This document shows positions 25,163 through 33,750 of a DNA stretch of 64,000 nucleotides, in pieces; the first letter of the stretch is position 1; every line of letters starts with the position of its first letter. The notes under the pieces were generated by a model that did not search any database, was not told the DNA's origin, and saw nothing but the letters and a program-made list of their open reading frames with translations. The DNA comes from Arthrobacter sp. ov407 (lineage in GTDB: Bacteria > Actinomycetota > Actinomycetes > Actinomycetales > Micrococcaceae): the NCBI RefSeq assembly GCF_900102895.1, contig NZ_FNGD01000012.1:1-64000 (forward strand), given 5' to 3'. Made by a program: the position numbers and the translations under genes.

Positions 25163-25223
25163 AACGCGGGGTCACTCCGGGCCCATCCCACCGAGTGGAA
25201 CGGACCGTAAGTGACCCCGCGTT
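25163..25223. repeat. Second long inverted repeat, 14-bp arms
   Basis: AACGCGGGGTCACT (25163-25176) pairs with AGTGACCCCGCGTT (25210-25223) around a 33-base loop. It lies directly after the previous hairpin and before the sucD stop. It may be a second terminator or a dispersed intergenic element. Confidence 0.6.
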
Positions 25224-25248
25224 GCTGTAGTGCTGTGGTGCTGCGGAC

Positions 25249-26151
25249 CTAGAGGGTCGCGAAGACCTCGCGCAGGAGCTTGGCGGTCTCGGACGGCGTC
25301 TTGCCGACCTTGACGCCGGCAGCCTCGAGGGCTTCCTTCTTGGCCTGGGCGGTGCCCGCGGAACCCGAGACGATGGCGCCTGCGTGGCCCATGGTCTTGC
25401 CTTCCGGAGCGGTGAAGCCGGCCACGTAGCCAACAACCGGCTTCGTGACGTGTGCCTTGATGTAGTCGGCGGCACGCTCTTCGGCGTCGCCACCGATTTC
25501 GCCGATCATGACGATCGCCTTGGTCTCCGGGTCGGCTTCGAACGCCTCGAGGGCATCGATGTGGGTGGTGCCGATGACCGGGTCGCCGCCGATGCCGATG
25601 GCGGTGGAGAAGCCGAGGTCGCGCAGTTCGTACATCATCTGGTAAGTCAGGGTGCCCGACTTGGAGACGAGGCCGATGGGGCCCTTGCCCGTGATGTTTG
25701 CCGGGGTGATGCCGACGAGGGCCTCACCCGGGGTGATGATGCCGGGGCAGTTCGGTCCGATGATGCGGGTGACCTGCTTGCCGTTGGCGTCAACCTTGGA
25801 CTGGGCCAGTGCCCAGAACTCAGCGGAGTCCTGGACCGGCACGCCTTCGGTGATGACCACCACGAGGCCGATGCCGGCCTCGATGGCTTCAACGACGGCG
25901 TCCTTGGTGAAGGCCGGCGGCACGAAGACGATGGAAACGTCAGCGCCGGTCTCGGCCATGGCTTCCTTGACGGTGCCGAAAACGGTGATCTCGTTGTCGC
26001 CGTGCAGGACCGTGGTGCCGGCCTTGCGGGCGTTGACGCCGCCAACAACGTTGGTGCCGGCCTTGAGCATCAGGGCGGTGTGCTTGGTGCCTTCGCCGCC
26101 GGTGATGCCCTGGACGATGACCTTGGAGTCCTTGTTCAGATAAATAGACAT
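25249..26151 (-). CDS. sucD: Succinate-CoA ligase, ADP-forming, alpha subunit
   Basis: 300 residues with the SucD pattern: [16 protein letters not shown] in the CoA-binding domain, [14 protein letters not shown], and the active-site His in [10 protein letters not shown] near 251 that is phosphorylated during the reaction. A TCA-cycle enzyme making ATP or GTP from succinyl-CoA. GAGGGA precedes the ATG. It follows sucC by 12 bp. Confidence 0.97.
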   Translation of the reverse strand: MSIYLNKDSKVIVQGITGGEGTKHTALMLKAGTNVVGGVNARKAGTTVLHGDNEITVFGTVKEAMAETGADVSIVFVPPAFTKDAVVEAIEAGIGLVVVITEGVPVQDSAEFWALAQSKVDANGKQVTRIIGPNCPGIITPGEALVGITPANITGKGPIGLVSKSGTLTYQMMYELRDLGFSTAIGIGGDPVIGTTHIDALEAFEADPETKAIVMIGEIGGDAEERAADYIKAHVTKPVVGYVAGFTAPEGKTMGHAGAIVSGSAGTAQAKKEALEAAGVKVGKTPSETAKLLREVFATL

Positions 26152-26163
26152 AGTCGAGTCCCT

Positions 26164-27333
26164 CTACTTCGCTGCGTTGGCGAGCTCGGCAGCCTTGTCG
26201 GCGCCCTCGTCCATGGTGGCGGCCAGAGTAACCAGCGGATGGTTGGCCTCGGCCAGGATGCGGCGGCCTTCCTCAACGTTGTTGCCGTCGAGGCGGACTA
26301 CCAGCGGCTTGTTCGCGGAGTGGCCCAGCTCGGCCAGTGCACCGACGATGCCCTTGGCGACGGCGTCACAGGCGGTGATGCCGCCGAAGACGTTGACGAA
26401 GACGGACTTGACCTGCGGGTCGCCCAGGATGACGTCGAGGCCTGCTGCCATAACCTCGGCGGACGCTCCACCGCCGATGTCCAGGAAGTTGGCGGGCTTG
26501 ACGTTGCCGTGGTTCTCGCCGGCGTAAGCAACGACGTCGAGGGTGGACATGACCAGACCGGCACCGTTACCGATGATGCCGACTTCGCCGTCCAGCTTGA
26601 CGTAGTTGAGGTCCTGCGCCTTGGCCTTGGCCTCGAGGGGGTCAGCAGCGTCCTTGTCTTCAAGGTGAGCGTGCTTGGGGTGGCGGAAGTCGGCGTTCTC
26701 GTCGAGGGAGACCTTGCCGTCGAGGGCAACGATGTCACCGGCGCCGGTCAGGACCAGCGGGTTGACCTCCACGAGGGTGGCGTCTTCCTTCTTGAAAACG
26801 TCCCAGAGCTTCAGGATTACGCTGGCGACCTTGCCACGCAGTTCCTCGGCGAAGCCTGCTGCGGCGACGATTTCGTCGGCCTTGGCCTGGTCGATGCCTA
26901 CGGCCGGGTCGATCGAGATCTTGGCCAGGGCCTCGGGGCGCTCAACGGCGAGCTGCTCGATTTCCATGCCGCCTTCTACCGAGCACATGGCCAGGTAGTT
27001 GCGGTTGGCCCGATCCAGAAGGACGGAGAAGTAGTATTCCTCGGCGATGTCTGCACCCTGGGCAATCATCACGCGGTGGACGGTGTGGCCCTTGATGTCC
27101 ATCCCGAGGATGTTGGTGGAGTGTTCAAGCGCCTCGTCAGCGGTCTTCGCGACCTTGACGCCGCCAGCCTTGCCGCGGCCTCCGGCCTTGACCTGCGCCT
27201 TTACGACAGTTACGCCGCCGATTTTCTCGGCAGCTGCCTTTGCTTCTTCAGGGGTGTGCGCCACGATGCCAGCAAGCACGGGTACACCGTGCGCCTCGAA
27301 CATATCGCGCGCCTGATATTCAAACAGGTCCAC
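26164..27333 (-). CDS. sucC: Succinate-CoA ligase, ADP-forming, beta subunit
   Basis: 389 residues, the usual length. It opens [19 protein letters not shown], typical for SucC, with an ATP-grasp domain ([16 protein letters not shown]) and a C-terminal CoA-ligase domain ([16 protein letters not shown]). Starts at a GTG with AAGGA about 9 bases upstream. Forms the alpha2beta2 or alphabeta enzyme with SucD. Confidence 0.97.
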   Translation of the reverse strand: MDLFEYQARDMFEAHGVPVLAGIVAHTPEEAKAAAEKIGGVTVVKAQVKAGGRGKAGGVKVAKTADEALEHSTNILGMDIKGHTVHRVMIAQGADIAEEYYFSVLLDRANRNYLAMCSVEGGMEIEQLAVERPEALAKISIDPAVGIDQAKADEIVAAAGFAEELRGKVASVILKLWDVFKKEDATLVEVNPLVLTGAGDIVALDGKVSLDENADFRHPKHAHLEDKDAADPLEAKAKAQDLNYVKLDGEVGIIGNGAGLVMSTLDVVAYAGENHGNVKPANFLDIGGGASAEVMAAGLDVILGDPQVKSVFVNVFGGITACDAVAKGIVGALAELGHSANKPLVVRLDGNNVEEGRRILAEANHPLVTLAATMDEGADKAAELANAAK

Positions 27334-27763
27334 GGTTTAGTGTCCTTCTACGTCGAAGTAGTTTCTGTACAGCCGGACCCCACGTACTCGCGGTTACCGG
27401 GCTGCGGAATAAACGCGCCCTGCGACAAGCTTGGAAACGAGCCACACGGCGCAATGCTCCTCTGGGAACTCTAGTCCTTCGATCGGACCAGCCCGTTCCA
27501 GAGTACCCGTTATGTGAGTAAGGACACTATTCTATGAAGCGTAGAAAAACCGCTAGATTACGGGGTTTTTGGGGTGTCCGACGGCGTGCCGAGGGCCTGG
27601 GCGGCCGCGGCAAATGCACGTTCGTAACGTGCGCGGGAACAGGCCGCTCTGCCGGCAGCGTGCGGCACGGCGGATCAGTCTCCGGTGCCGGCGCGGACCA
27701 ACCTCTCGGCTCCCGCTATGAGTTCAGCTCTGCGTCCAGCTAGGCGTCCAGCTTGGCGTTCAG
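27334..27763. other. 430-bp gap between sucC start and pcrA stop
   Basis: No convincing gene. It should hold the sucCD promoter, for which I see no clear box. AAAAACC (27545-27551) and GGTTTTT (27564-27570) form a short hairpin with T-run that could end the pcrA message. The part from about 27720 consists of the degenerate 12-bp repeat that continues from the pcrA C-terminus. Confidence 0.5.
27545..27570 (-). terminator. Possible pcrA terminator
   Basis: A 7-bp AAAAACC/GGTTTTT stem around a 12-base loop, ending in T5 in minus sense. It is 190 bp beyond the pcrA stop codon. Weak GC content of the stem lowers confidence. Confidence 0.35.
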
Positions 27764-27778
27764 CTATGCGTCCAGCTT
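27720..27778. repeat. Degenerate 12-bp tandem repeat across the pcrA stop codon
   Basis: In minus sense units such as AAGCTGGACGCA, TAGCTGAACGCC, AAGCTGGACGCC and TAGCTGGACGCA follow each other. The first unit encodes the terminal Lys-Leu-Asp-Ala of PcrA, and the TAG of the second is its stop codon; the third and later units are non-coding. Confidence 0.75.
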
Positions 27779-30268
27779 GGTAAGCGGCGCGTAGCGCAGC
27801 AGCAGCCGCTTCTCGCCGATGTCGAACTTCACCTTGGCGACCGTCTTGTCCCCGGCGCCTTCCACCGCAAGGACGGTGCCGTTGCCGAAGCTGGTGTGGT
27901 TGACCTTGTCCCCCACACTGACGGCGACGACTTCCTTCTGCGGCTGGACCCTGTTCTTGGCCACCGCGGCTGGTACATCGGCGTTGAAGCCGGCGGACGG
28001 GCTGGCACCGGCGCCGCGGGCGGTCCCGGCGCCCCAGAACGATCCGCCGTACCGGCTGGAACCGATCGCGGCGCCGCTCCCCCAACCGCCGCTTTGGCGG
28101 CTGGCGCCTTCCCGCTTCCATTCGACGAGCTCGGCGGGGATCTCCTCGATGAACTGGCTCGCGGGGTTGTACTGGCTCTGGCCCCACATGCTGCGGACCT
28201 CGGAGCGGGTCAGGTACAGCCGCTTCCGGGCCCGGGTCAGGCCCACGTAGGCCAGCCGGCGTTCCTCGGCCAGTTCCTTGGGATCCGTGGCGGAGCGCTG
28301 GTGCGGGAACAGTCCGTGCTCCATGCCGGTCAGGAACACGACCGGGAATTCCAGGCCCTTTGCAGTGTGCAGGGTCATCAGGGTCACGACGCCGAGCCGC
28401 TTGGCTTCGGCGACGGCGGCGTCGATATCGGCGCCGGGGGCATCCGGAATCTGGTCGGCGTCGGCCACGAGGGAGACCTGCTCCAGGAAGGCTCCGAGCG
28501 AGCCTTCGGGGTTGTCGCGTTCGTATTCCCGGACGACGGCGACCAGCTCGGCGAGGTTCTCCACCCGCGATTCGTCCTGCGGGTCGGTGCTGGAACGCAG
28601 CCCGGCGAGGTAGCCGGTCTGTTCCAGCACGGCTTCCAGCGCCTCGGCCGCGCCGGAGCCGGAGGCCACCTCGGCGAGGTCGTCGAGGAGTTTCACGAAG
28701 CCCAGCACGGCGTTGACCGAACGGGTCGCCATGCCCGGGGCTTCATCGGCTCGCCTGGCGGCGGCCATGAAGGAAGTCCGGTCACGCTGCGCGAGGGAGG
28801 CGACGGCGCCCTCGGCACGGTCGCCGATCCCGCGCTTGGGTTCGTTGAGGATGCGGCGGAGGTTGACGTCGTCGTCCGGGTTGACCAGAACGCGCAGGTA
28901 GGCGAGCGCGTCCTTGATCTCCTTGCGCTCGTAGAAGCGGGTGCCGCCGACCACCTTGTAGGGCAGCCCGACGCGGACCAGGACGTCCTCGATCGAGCGG
29001 GACTGGGCGTTGGTGCGGTAGAAAATGGCGACGTCGCCGGGGCGCAGGTTGCCCTCGTCCTGGAGCCGGTCGATTTCCTTCGCGATGAACTGGGCCTCGT
29101 CGTGTTCGTTCTCGCCAACGTAGCCGACGATCTTTTCGCCGTCGCCCTCGGCCGTCCAGAGCCGTTTCTCCGGCCGGTTAGGGTTGCGGGAGATCACCGA
29201 GTTGGCGGCGCTGAGGATGGTCTGGGTGGAGCGGTAGTTCTGCTCGAGCTTGATGGTGCGGGCGTCCGGGTAGTCCTTCTCGAACTCCACGATGTTGCGG
29301 ATGTCCGCGCCGCGGAAGGCGTAGATGGACTGGTCTGAATCGCCGACGACGGTGAGCTCGGCGGCGTCAGGGCCCTCGCCGACCATCTCGCGCACCAGGG
29401 CGTACTGGGCGTGGTTGGTGTCCTGGTATTCGTCCACGAGGACATGGCGGAAGCGGCGCCGGTAGGAGTCGGCGAGCGCAGGGAAGGCCCGGAACATGTA
29501 GACGGTCTCGGCGATCAGGTCATCGAAGTCCATGGCGTTGGCTTGGCGCAGCCGCTGGGTGTAACCCTTGAAGACCTCGGCGACGGCCTGCTCGAAGGGA
29601 TCGTTGTAGTTGGCGCTGGAGGAGTAGCTGTCGGCGTCGATCAGCTCGTTTTTGAGCGCGGAAATCTTGTGCTGGATGGCCTTGGGCGCGAAGCGCTTGG
29701 GGTCAAGGTCCAGGTTCTTGGCGACCAGCGTGATCAGGCGCAGCGAGTCCGCGGAGTCGTAGATCGAGAAGTTGGAGTTCAGCCCGACATTCCTGGCCTC
29801 GCGGCGCAGGATCCGGACGCAGGAGGAGTGGAAGGTGGAGATCCACATGGTCTTGGCCCGGCCGCCGACCAGCGCCTCGATCCGTTCCCGCATTTCGGCC
29901 GCGGCCTTGTTGGTGAAGGTGATGGCCAGGATCTCGCCGTGGTGCGCCCGCCGCGTGGCGATGAGGTAGGCGATCCGGTTACTGAGCACCCGGGTCTTGC
30001 CCGAGCCCGCACCGGCCACAATCAGCAGGGCACTGCCGGCGTGCTTGACCGCTTCTTCCTGCTCGGGGTTCAGCCCCTCCAGGAGTTCGGCGGCGTTCGG
30101 AAGCGGCGGACGGTCCCCCTCGTGGCCGCCCTCGGCGCTGTTTGGGCCCCAGCCGGGAGCGGAACCCACCGCTGCCGAGCCTGTTCCGAGGGACGATTTT
30201 GTGGCTGCCGCCGTCCTGGAGGCAGCTTGGAAGGGTCCGTCGGCGTAAGGGTCAAACAACATATCCAT
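27764..30268 (-). CDS. pcrA: ATP-dependent DNA helicase UvrD/PcrA
   Basis: 834 residues from the ATG at 30268; the longer frame upstream covers intergenic repeats. Superfamily 1A helicase: Walker A GAGSGKT (86-92), AITFTNKAAAEMRERI, DEYQDTNHAQY (motif II), GDSDQSIYAFRGAD (III), LEQNYRST (IV), MTLHTAKGLEFPVVFL (V) and GLTRARKRLYL (VI). The C-terminal GD-V-H-FG-G-V region and KRLLLRYAPL are PcrA-like. It acts in nucleotide excision repair and removal of RecA or stalled complexes. There is little ribosome-binding sequence; TAGACT about 10 bases upstream suggests a very short or absent leader. An N-terminal extension of about 65 Gly/Ala/Ser-rich residues precedes the helicase core. Confidence 0.95.
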   Translation of the reverse strand: MDMLFDPYADGPFQAASRTAAATKSSLGTGSAAVGSAPGWGPNSAEGGHEGDRPPLPNAAELLEGLNPEQEEAVKHAGSALLIVAGAGSGKTRVLSNRIAYLIATRRAHHGEILAITFTNKAAAEMRERIEALVGGRAKTMWISTFHSSCVRILRREARNVGLNSNFSIYDSADSLRLITLVAKNLDLDPKRFAPKAIQHKISALKNELIDADSYSSSANYNDPFEQAVAEVFKGYTQRLRQANAMDFDDLIAETVYMFRAFPALADSYRRRFRHVLVDEYQDTNHAQYALVREMVGEGPDAAELTVVGDSDQSIYAFRGADIRNIVEFEKDYPDARTIKLEQNYRSTQTILSAANSVISRNPNRPEKRLWTAEGDGEKIVGYVGENEHDEAQFIAKEIDRLQDEGNLRPGDVAIFYRTNAQSRSIEDVLVRVGLPYKVVGGTRFYERKEIKDALAYLRVLVNPDDDVNLRRILNEPKRGIGDRAEGAVASLAQRDRTSFMAAARRADEAPGMATRSVNAVLGFVKLLDDLAEVASGSGAAEALEAVLEQTGYLAGLRSSTDPQDESRVENLAELVAVVREYERDNPEGSLGAFLEQVSLVADADQIPDAPGADIDAAVAEAKRLGVVTLMTLHTAKGLEFPVVFLTGMEHGLFPHQRSATDPKELAEERRLAYVGLTRARKRLYLTRSEVRSMWGQSQYNPASQFIEEIPAELVEWKREGASRQSGGWGSGAAIGSSRYGGSFWGAGTARGAGASPSAGFNADVPAAVAKNRVQPQKEVVAVSVGDKVNHTSFGNGTVLAVEGAGDKTVAKVKFDIGEKRLLLRYAPLTKLDA

Positions 30269-30345
30269 GGTGTTAACAAGTCTAGGCGGTGCCACTGACA
30301 GCGGCGTCCGCCGCTCGGGACATGCCCTCCCCTGCCCGCGCCCAG

Positions 30346-30375
30346 TGGACATAATCCCTTTATGTCCAGCCCTGG
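30346..30375. repeat. GGACAT/ATGTCC intergenic element, copy 1
   Basis: TGGACAT, an 8-base spacer ending in TT, then ATGTCCAGCCCTGG. A close copy with the same layout lies at 32230-32259. The inverted GGACAT/ATGTCC arms could form a hairpin or a protein site. Confidence 0.6.
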
Positions 30376-30496
30376 CAGCGAAGAATGAGCATGTCCCCCG
30401 GAGATGGCACCTTGGAATGAGCATGCCCTCCCCGGCACGGCAGCGAAGAATGAGCATGTCCCACGGAGACTGCACTTGGGAATGAGCATGCTCTCC
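30374..30496. repeat. 65-bp tandem duplication with GAATGAGCATG motifs
   Basis: Two consecutive units begin GGCAGCGAAGAATGAGCATG at 30374 and 30439, period 65 bp. Each unit holds two copies of GAATGAGCATG followed by CCC or TCC. They fill the gap between the pcrA start and the end of the phosphatase gene. Confidence 0.75.
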
Positions 30497-30520
30497 AGCG
30501 AGGTCCTGCCGGCGGGGAGC

Positions 30521-31378
30521 CTAGCTGACGGCGCCCGAGCTGAGCGCGGCACGCAATTGCCGCACCGCCGTCGCGCCTCCCGCAATGAACCAGTCGAGTC
30601 CATTGACGCGCACGACGTCGGTCGCGCCGCCGGCCGCCTCTACGATTGCCTTCCCGGGCAGCCAGTCCCACTCAGGGCAGCTGTGCTGGAACCAGCAGCC
30701 GAGCTCCCCGTCCGCCACCCGGCCGAGGTCGCAGGAGCCCGACCCGAACATGCGAAGCGCGGCCGCCGACGTCGCTGCAGCATGCCAGGGCATGGCACAC
30801 ATTGGATCGGCAAGCCACGTCGGGTGGATGTACGTTGCCGCGCCGAGTTCAGACACCGGCGTGTCAGACCGCCCCGTGCCTCCCGACGCGCCGGGGAGGA
30901 ATGTCACCAGTTTTTCGCCGTTGAGCGTTGCTGCCCGGGACGTCCCGCCCAGCCAAAGTTTGTCCTCCTCCGGCTGGAAGATGGCGCCGAGTCCTGCACC
31001 GGAGGAATCCTTCAAGGCAATGGCCGAGCACCAGTACGTGGATCCATGCAGGAAGTTGAAAGTCCCGTCGACGGGATCAATGACCCAGGTCCGGCCGCTG
31101 CTGCCTGCCACGGAGGCGCCCTCTTCGCCCAGGACGGAGTCATCGGGCCGGCAGCGTCGAAGCTGTTCCAGCACATAAGACTCGGCGGCGTGGTCGGCGG
31201 CAGTAACCACGTCCGAGACCGACGTCTTCTGCCTGCCCTCAAGCCCCGCCTGCCGCATCAACAGCGCCAGCGTCCCGGCCTCGCGGACCAGGGCCTCAGC
31301 CAGTTGGTAGTCGTCCAGTGACGGGTCGAGTTCTGCCGTGCTGTGCCGGCCAAGCCGGTGTTTTCCTAGTTCGGTCAC
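30521..31378 (-). CDS. Inositol-monophosphatase-family phosphatase (possibly HisN-like)
   Basis: 285 residues. Metal-binding motifs of the family are present: LGEEG, WVIDPVDGTFNF and EWDWLPGKAIVEAAGG. The family includes inositol-1-phosphatase and histidinol phosphatase HisN; the sequence alone does not decide. The start is taken as the GTG at 31378, which has TAGTCT seven bases upstream and so looks leaderless; the frame upstream of it has no family sequence. No link to the iol operon is apparent. Confidence 0.82.
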   Translation of the reverse strand: MTELGKHRLGRHSTAELDPSLDDYQLAEALVREAGTLALLMRQAGLEGRQKTSVSDVVTAADHAAESYVLEQLRRCRPDDSVLGEEGASVAGSSGRTWVIDPVDGTFNFLHGSTYWCSAIALKDSSGAGLGAIFQPEEDKLWLGGTSRAATLNGEKLVTFLPGASGGTGRSDTPVSELGAATYIHPTWLADPMCAMPWHAAATSAAALRMFGSGSCDLGRVADGELGCWFQHSCPEWDWLPGKAIVEAAGGATDVVRVNGLDWFIAGGATAVRQLRAALSSGAVS

Positions 31379-31493
31379 GCGTCCCAGACTATCGGCGCCC
31401 ACTGGCAGTGAACAGCCGGCGCGGGCGGCTGTTCCGAATGGCCGTGCGGGCGGCTGTGGCGGGCGGCCGTGCCGGACGGGCGATAATGGAGCC

Positions 31494-32156
31494 ATGGCCA
31501 AGACACCCGCGCAGCGGATCAAGAAGCACGGCGCTAACGCGGCGGTCCCCCAGCACCATCTCCCGCCGGTGATCAATCCGACCACCGACCGGACACCGCA
31601 GAAGGCACAGAGCAACAGCAATCTGATTGTGATCGCCGGCGTCGTCGTCAGCCTGTTCCTGTTCTGGTACCTGCACCTCCTCACCCTCAACCAGCTCACT
31701 CAGTTGTCGGGCGGCCAGGCAATGCCCGACTCGATGGTCGGCGGTTTTGACCAGGGGTTCGTGGAGCAATTGCGCGCGGCCATGGACGCCGACGCCCGGG
31801 GCCAGCTGAGCTACGTCCACAAGACCGCCGGCACGCTCTTCCCGCTGATCTTTGGCTTCACTTGGCTGCTGCTGATCGGAACCAACGTGGCACGGAAATC
31901 CCTGCGCTGGGCGCTGTGGTCGCTGCCGCTGCTCTTCGCGGCGGTCAGGCTGTGGGGCAACACAGTGATCGACGGAATGCTGTCCACAGGCAGCCTCGAC
32001 GGCGGTCAGGTCGCACTGGCGTCCATGCTCACGGTGGCGGGCTGGGCACTTCTGGCGCTGAGCCTCGTGGCCGGCGGCGCTGCCGTGCTCCTTGGCCGGA
32101 AGACAGCCTCCGCCGATCAAGGCACAGGTCCGGCCAAGGGACATGCCCAGCCCTAG
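31494..32156 (+). CDS. Small multi-pass membrane protein, unknown function
   Basis: 220 residues. A basic cytoplasmic N-terminus (MAKTPAQRIKKHG) is followed by about four hydrophobic segments near 45-65, 110-130, 138-155 and 178-200. I do not recognise the family. GATAAT six bases before the ATG suggests a leaderless transcript, although GGAG is also present. The last codons (GHAQP) are encoded by a GGACATGCCCAGCCC element that resembles the intergenic repeats next to it. Confidence 0.75.
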   Translation: MAKTPAQRIKKHGANAAVPQHHLPPVINPTTDRTPQKAQSNSNLIVIAGVVVSLFLFWYLHLLTLNQLTQLSGGQAMPDSMVGGFDQGFVEQLRAAMDADARGQLSYVHKTAGTLFPLIFGFTWLLLIGTNVARKSLRWALWSLPLLFAAVRLWGNTVIDGMLSTGSLDGGQVALASMLTVAGWALLALSLVAGGAAVLLGRKTASADQGTGPAKGHAQP

Positions 32157-32229
32157 GCGTTCTCGATGGACATGTGACTCACGTCCACAGCCACGGCGGC
32201 AGGACTTGCCCAGCCCTGGCACCGACCAC

Positions 32230-32259
32230 TGGACATGGGCCCGTTATGTCCAGTCCTGG
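32230..32259. repeat. GGACAT/ATGTCC intergenic element, copy 2
   Basis: TGGACATGGGCCCGTTATGT continuing CCAGTCCTGG matches the element at 30346-30375 in arm sequence, spacer length and flank. A further GGACATGCCCAGG follows at 32271. It lies between the membrane-protein gene and the end of the TPR gene. Confidence 0.6.
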
Positions 32260-32292
32260 GCGGCAGCGGAGGACATGCCCAGGAAAATGGGA

Positions 32293-33372
32293 TCAGCTGC
32301 GGCCAGAACCCATCACACGAACCAGCCACGACTTGAACGAGCGCCCGCCCAGTTCGGCCTTGACGAAGTCACGGGTCTGCTGGGCCCGGTGAGGAGCGCC
32401 GGCACTTTCGAAATGTGCGGCCGCCTCCGCGAGCGCCCGCCGCGCTGCAATCTTGTCGCCCGTTGCGATGTACGCCCTGCCGAGGAGCAGGCAGGCCTCA
32501 CCCGTCCGCTGGGGTGAGAGTCCCTCTTCCAGTCCGCAGAGATCGTTCAGGACACTGATGGCGGCTTCGACGTCGCCGGCCAGGTACGTCCAGTGGGCAC
32601 GATTCAATTTCAGTAGGTTGAAGTCATTCGGGCTTCCGCCTATAACATCCGTGGCCAGTTCTGCGCGCTCGATGCAACGTAACGTATCTGCGTCAGCGAT
32701 GTCTGCAGCCAGTCGCATCGCGGCAGACGCCTTGTTGAACTTTGCCCAGACGTCCAGGTTCCGGGCCGGCGAGAATGTCGCGGCGGCAAGTTCGTGATAC
32801 CGCAAACCCTCTTCCACCATGTTGCACAGAAACGCAACGTTACCGATGACCCAGTACGCCTTGCCGGCCAATTGTTCGTCTACATCGTCAGAAATGATGC
32901 TGGCGAGGACCAGACTCTCAGCCCAGGCTTCCTCCAGTAGGCCGGAGTCTGCCTGCGCAGCAATCAAGGCATGCCGAGCTTTGACGTTTGTTTCGAGGTC
33001 TGCGTCGTCCGCAGTGAGGTCCGCGGCTGTGCGTGCCGATGCAGCGGCCTCTTCCAGAAACCCGGCACGGTGCTTGGCCTGCGACATAAGGATGTGGGCT
33101 CTTGCCCGGAGCTGCGCTGAAAGGGCTGCTGACGAACCCGCGACCAAAACAGCAGCAAGTCTGGCGGACTCGTCGTACTCCCCGGCATCCAATAAGTTCT
33201 CTACTTGGAAGAACCTCATGTCCCATTCCGCAGCGCAATCCTCAGCGGCTAGAGCAATCTCGGCGGCTTCCCCGGCACTGCGGGAGGCAGCACGGAAGTC
33301 ATGCTCTTCCCGGTACTGCCGGGCCTGAAGCTCGGCAACGAAGTATGCGGGTGGAAGAGAATCTAGTTGCAT
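32293..33372 (-). CDS. TPR-repeat protein, possible peptide receptor
   Basis: 359 residues, all helical, from the ATG at 33372 (MQLDSLPP). Repeated helix pairs with the TPR pattern of small residues are seen, for example LLDAGEYDESARLAAVLV, AYWVIGNVAFLCNMVEEGLRYHELA, and LLGRAYIATGDKIAARRALAEAAAHFESAG near the C-terminus. No helix-turn-helix, signal peptide or membrane segment is visible, so it should be cytoplasmic. Base composition is visibly less GC-rich than the flanking genes. It is divergent, by 212 bp, from a 49-residue secreted peptide gene. The pair resembles Rap-Phr type receptor and pheromone arrangements known in Firmicutes. That link is inference. Confidence 0.75.
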   Translation of the reverse strand: MQLDSLPPAYFVAELQARQYREEHDFRAASRSAGEAAEIALAAEDCAAEWDMRFFQVENLLDAGEYDESARLAAVLVAGSSAALSAQLRARAHILMSQAKHRAGFLEEAAASARTAADLTADDADLETNVKARHALIAAQADSGLLEEAWAESLVLASIISDDVDEQLAGKAYWVIGNVAFLCNMVEEGLRYHELAAATFSPARNLDVWAKFNKASAAMRLAADIADADTLRCIERAELATDVIGGSPNDFNLLKLNRAHWTYLAGDVEAAISVLNDLCGLEEGLSPQRTGEACLLLGRAYIATGDKIAARRALAEAAAHFESAGAPHRAQQTRDFVKAELGGRSFKSWLVRVMGSGRS

Positions 33373-33584
33373 GAACTCAATTATCCGTTGCCCCGGCAGT
33401 GGAAATGGCCAAGCGCGCAAGTTAGTCGCATGCAGGATTCCCGCAAGAGCGGCGCAGGCGTGCGCGTGGATAACACAGGATTTGTGGTCGCTCGACAGAT
33501 TGTTACTTCATGGCTTGTCGAATGACCCTATACTGAACTCGCATCACACGAGCCCCATCAGTCTCTTACGTATCAGGAGTCCTC

Positions 33585-33734
33585 ATGAAGAAAACTCTCG
33601 CAACTCTCCTTGTCGCCGGTGCTCTTGCCGCAGCGGGCCTTTCCGCTTCTGCTGCCATCTCGGCAACAGGTGACAACTCGGGTCAGGGCTCGGTATCGGC
33701 TATGGAGTGGTGGCCGAACTCCACCACGAAGTAA
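33585..33734 (+). CDS. Small secreted peptide with double-Trp C-terminal tail
   Basis: 49 codons, with AGGAG six bases before the ATG and a strong terminator 16 bases after the stop, so it forms a complete small transcription unit. The N-terminus MKKTLATLLVAGALAAAGLS is a clear signal peptide with Ala-X-Ala cleavage options at ASA and SAA near residues 21-26. The remaining part is polar (Gly, Ser, Gln, Asn) and ends AMEWWPNSTTK. No Cys is present, so it is not a lipoprotein or a disulphide peptide. TATACT lies about 50 bp upstream as a -10 candidate. It faces away from the TPR gene. It could be a pheromone precursor, a bacteriocin-like peptide or a wall-associated peptide. Confidence 0.8.
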   Translation: MKKTLATLLVAGALAAAGLSASAAISATGDNSGQGSVSAMEWWPNSTTK

Positions 33735-33750
33735 ACGAGTCAGGAACCGC

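Noticed and set aside
25384..27474. 696-residue open frame on the plus strand
   Set aside because: Lies opposite sucD and sucC, which are beyond doubt. Shadow frame.
30521..31378. Inositol-monophosphatase-family gene as part of inositol catabolism
   Set aside because: Six kilobases from the iol operon, no shared operator, and the family also includes histidinol phosphatases. Context does not support a link.
30318..32283. Repeats considered as a CRISPR array
   Set aside because: Repeat units are tandem or scattered, spacers are not of constant length, and no cas genes are present. No CRISPR array was seen anywhere in the window.
33371..33673. 100-residue plus-strand frame over the TPR/peptide gap
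   Set aside because: It covers the promoter region and the peptide gene in another frame and has no ribosome binding site or recognisable features.
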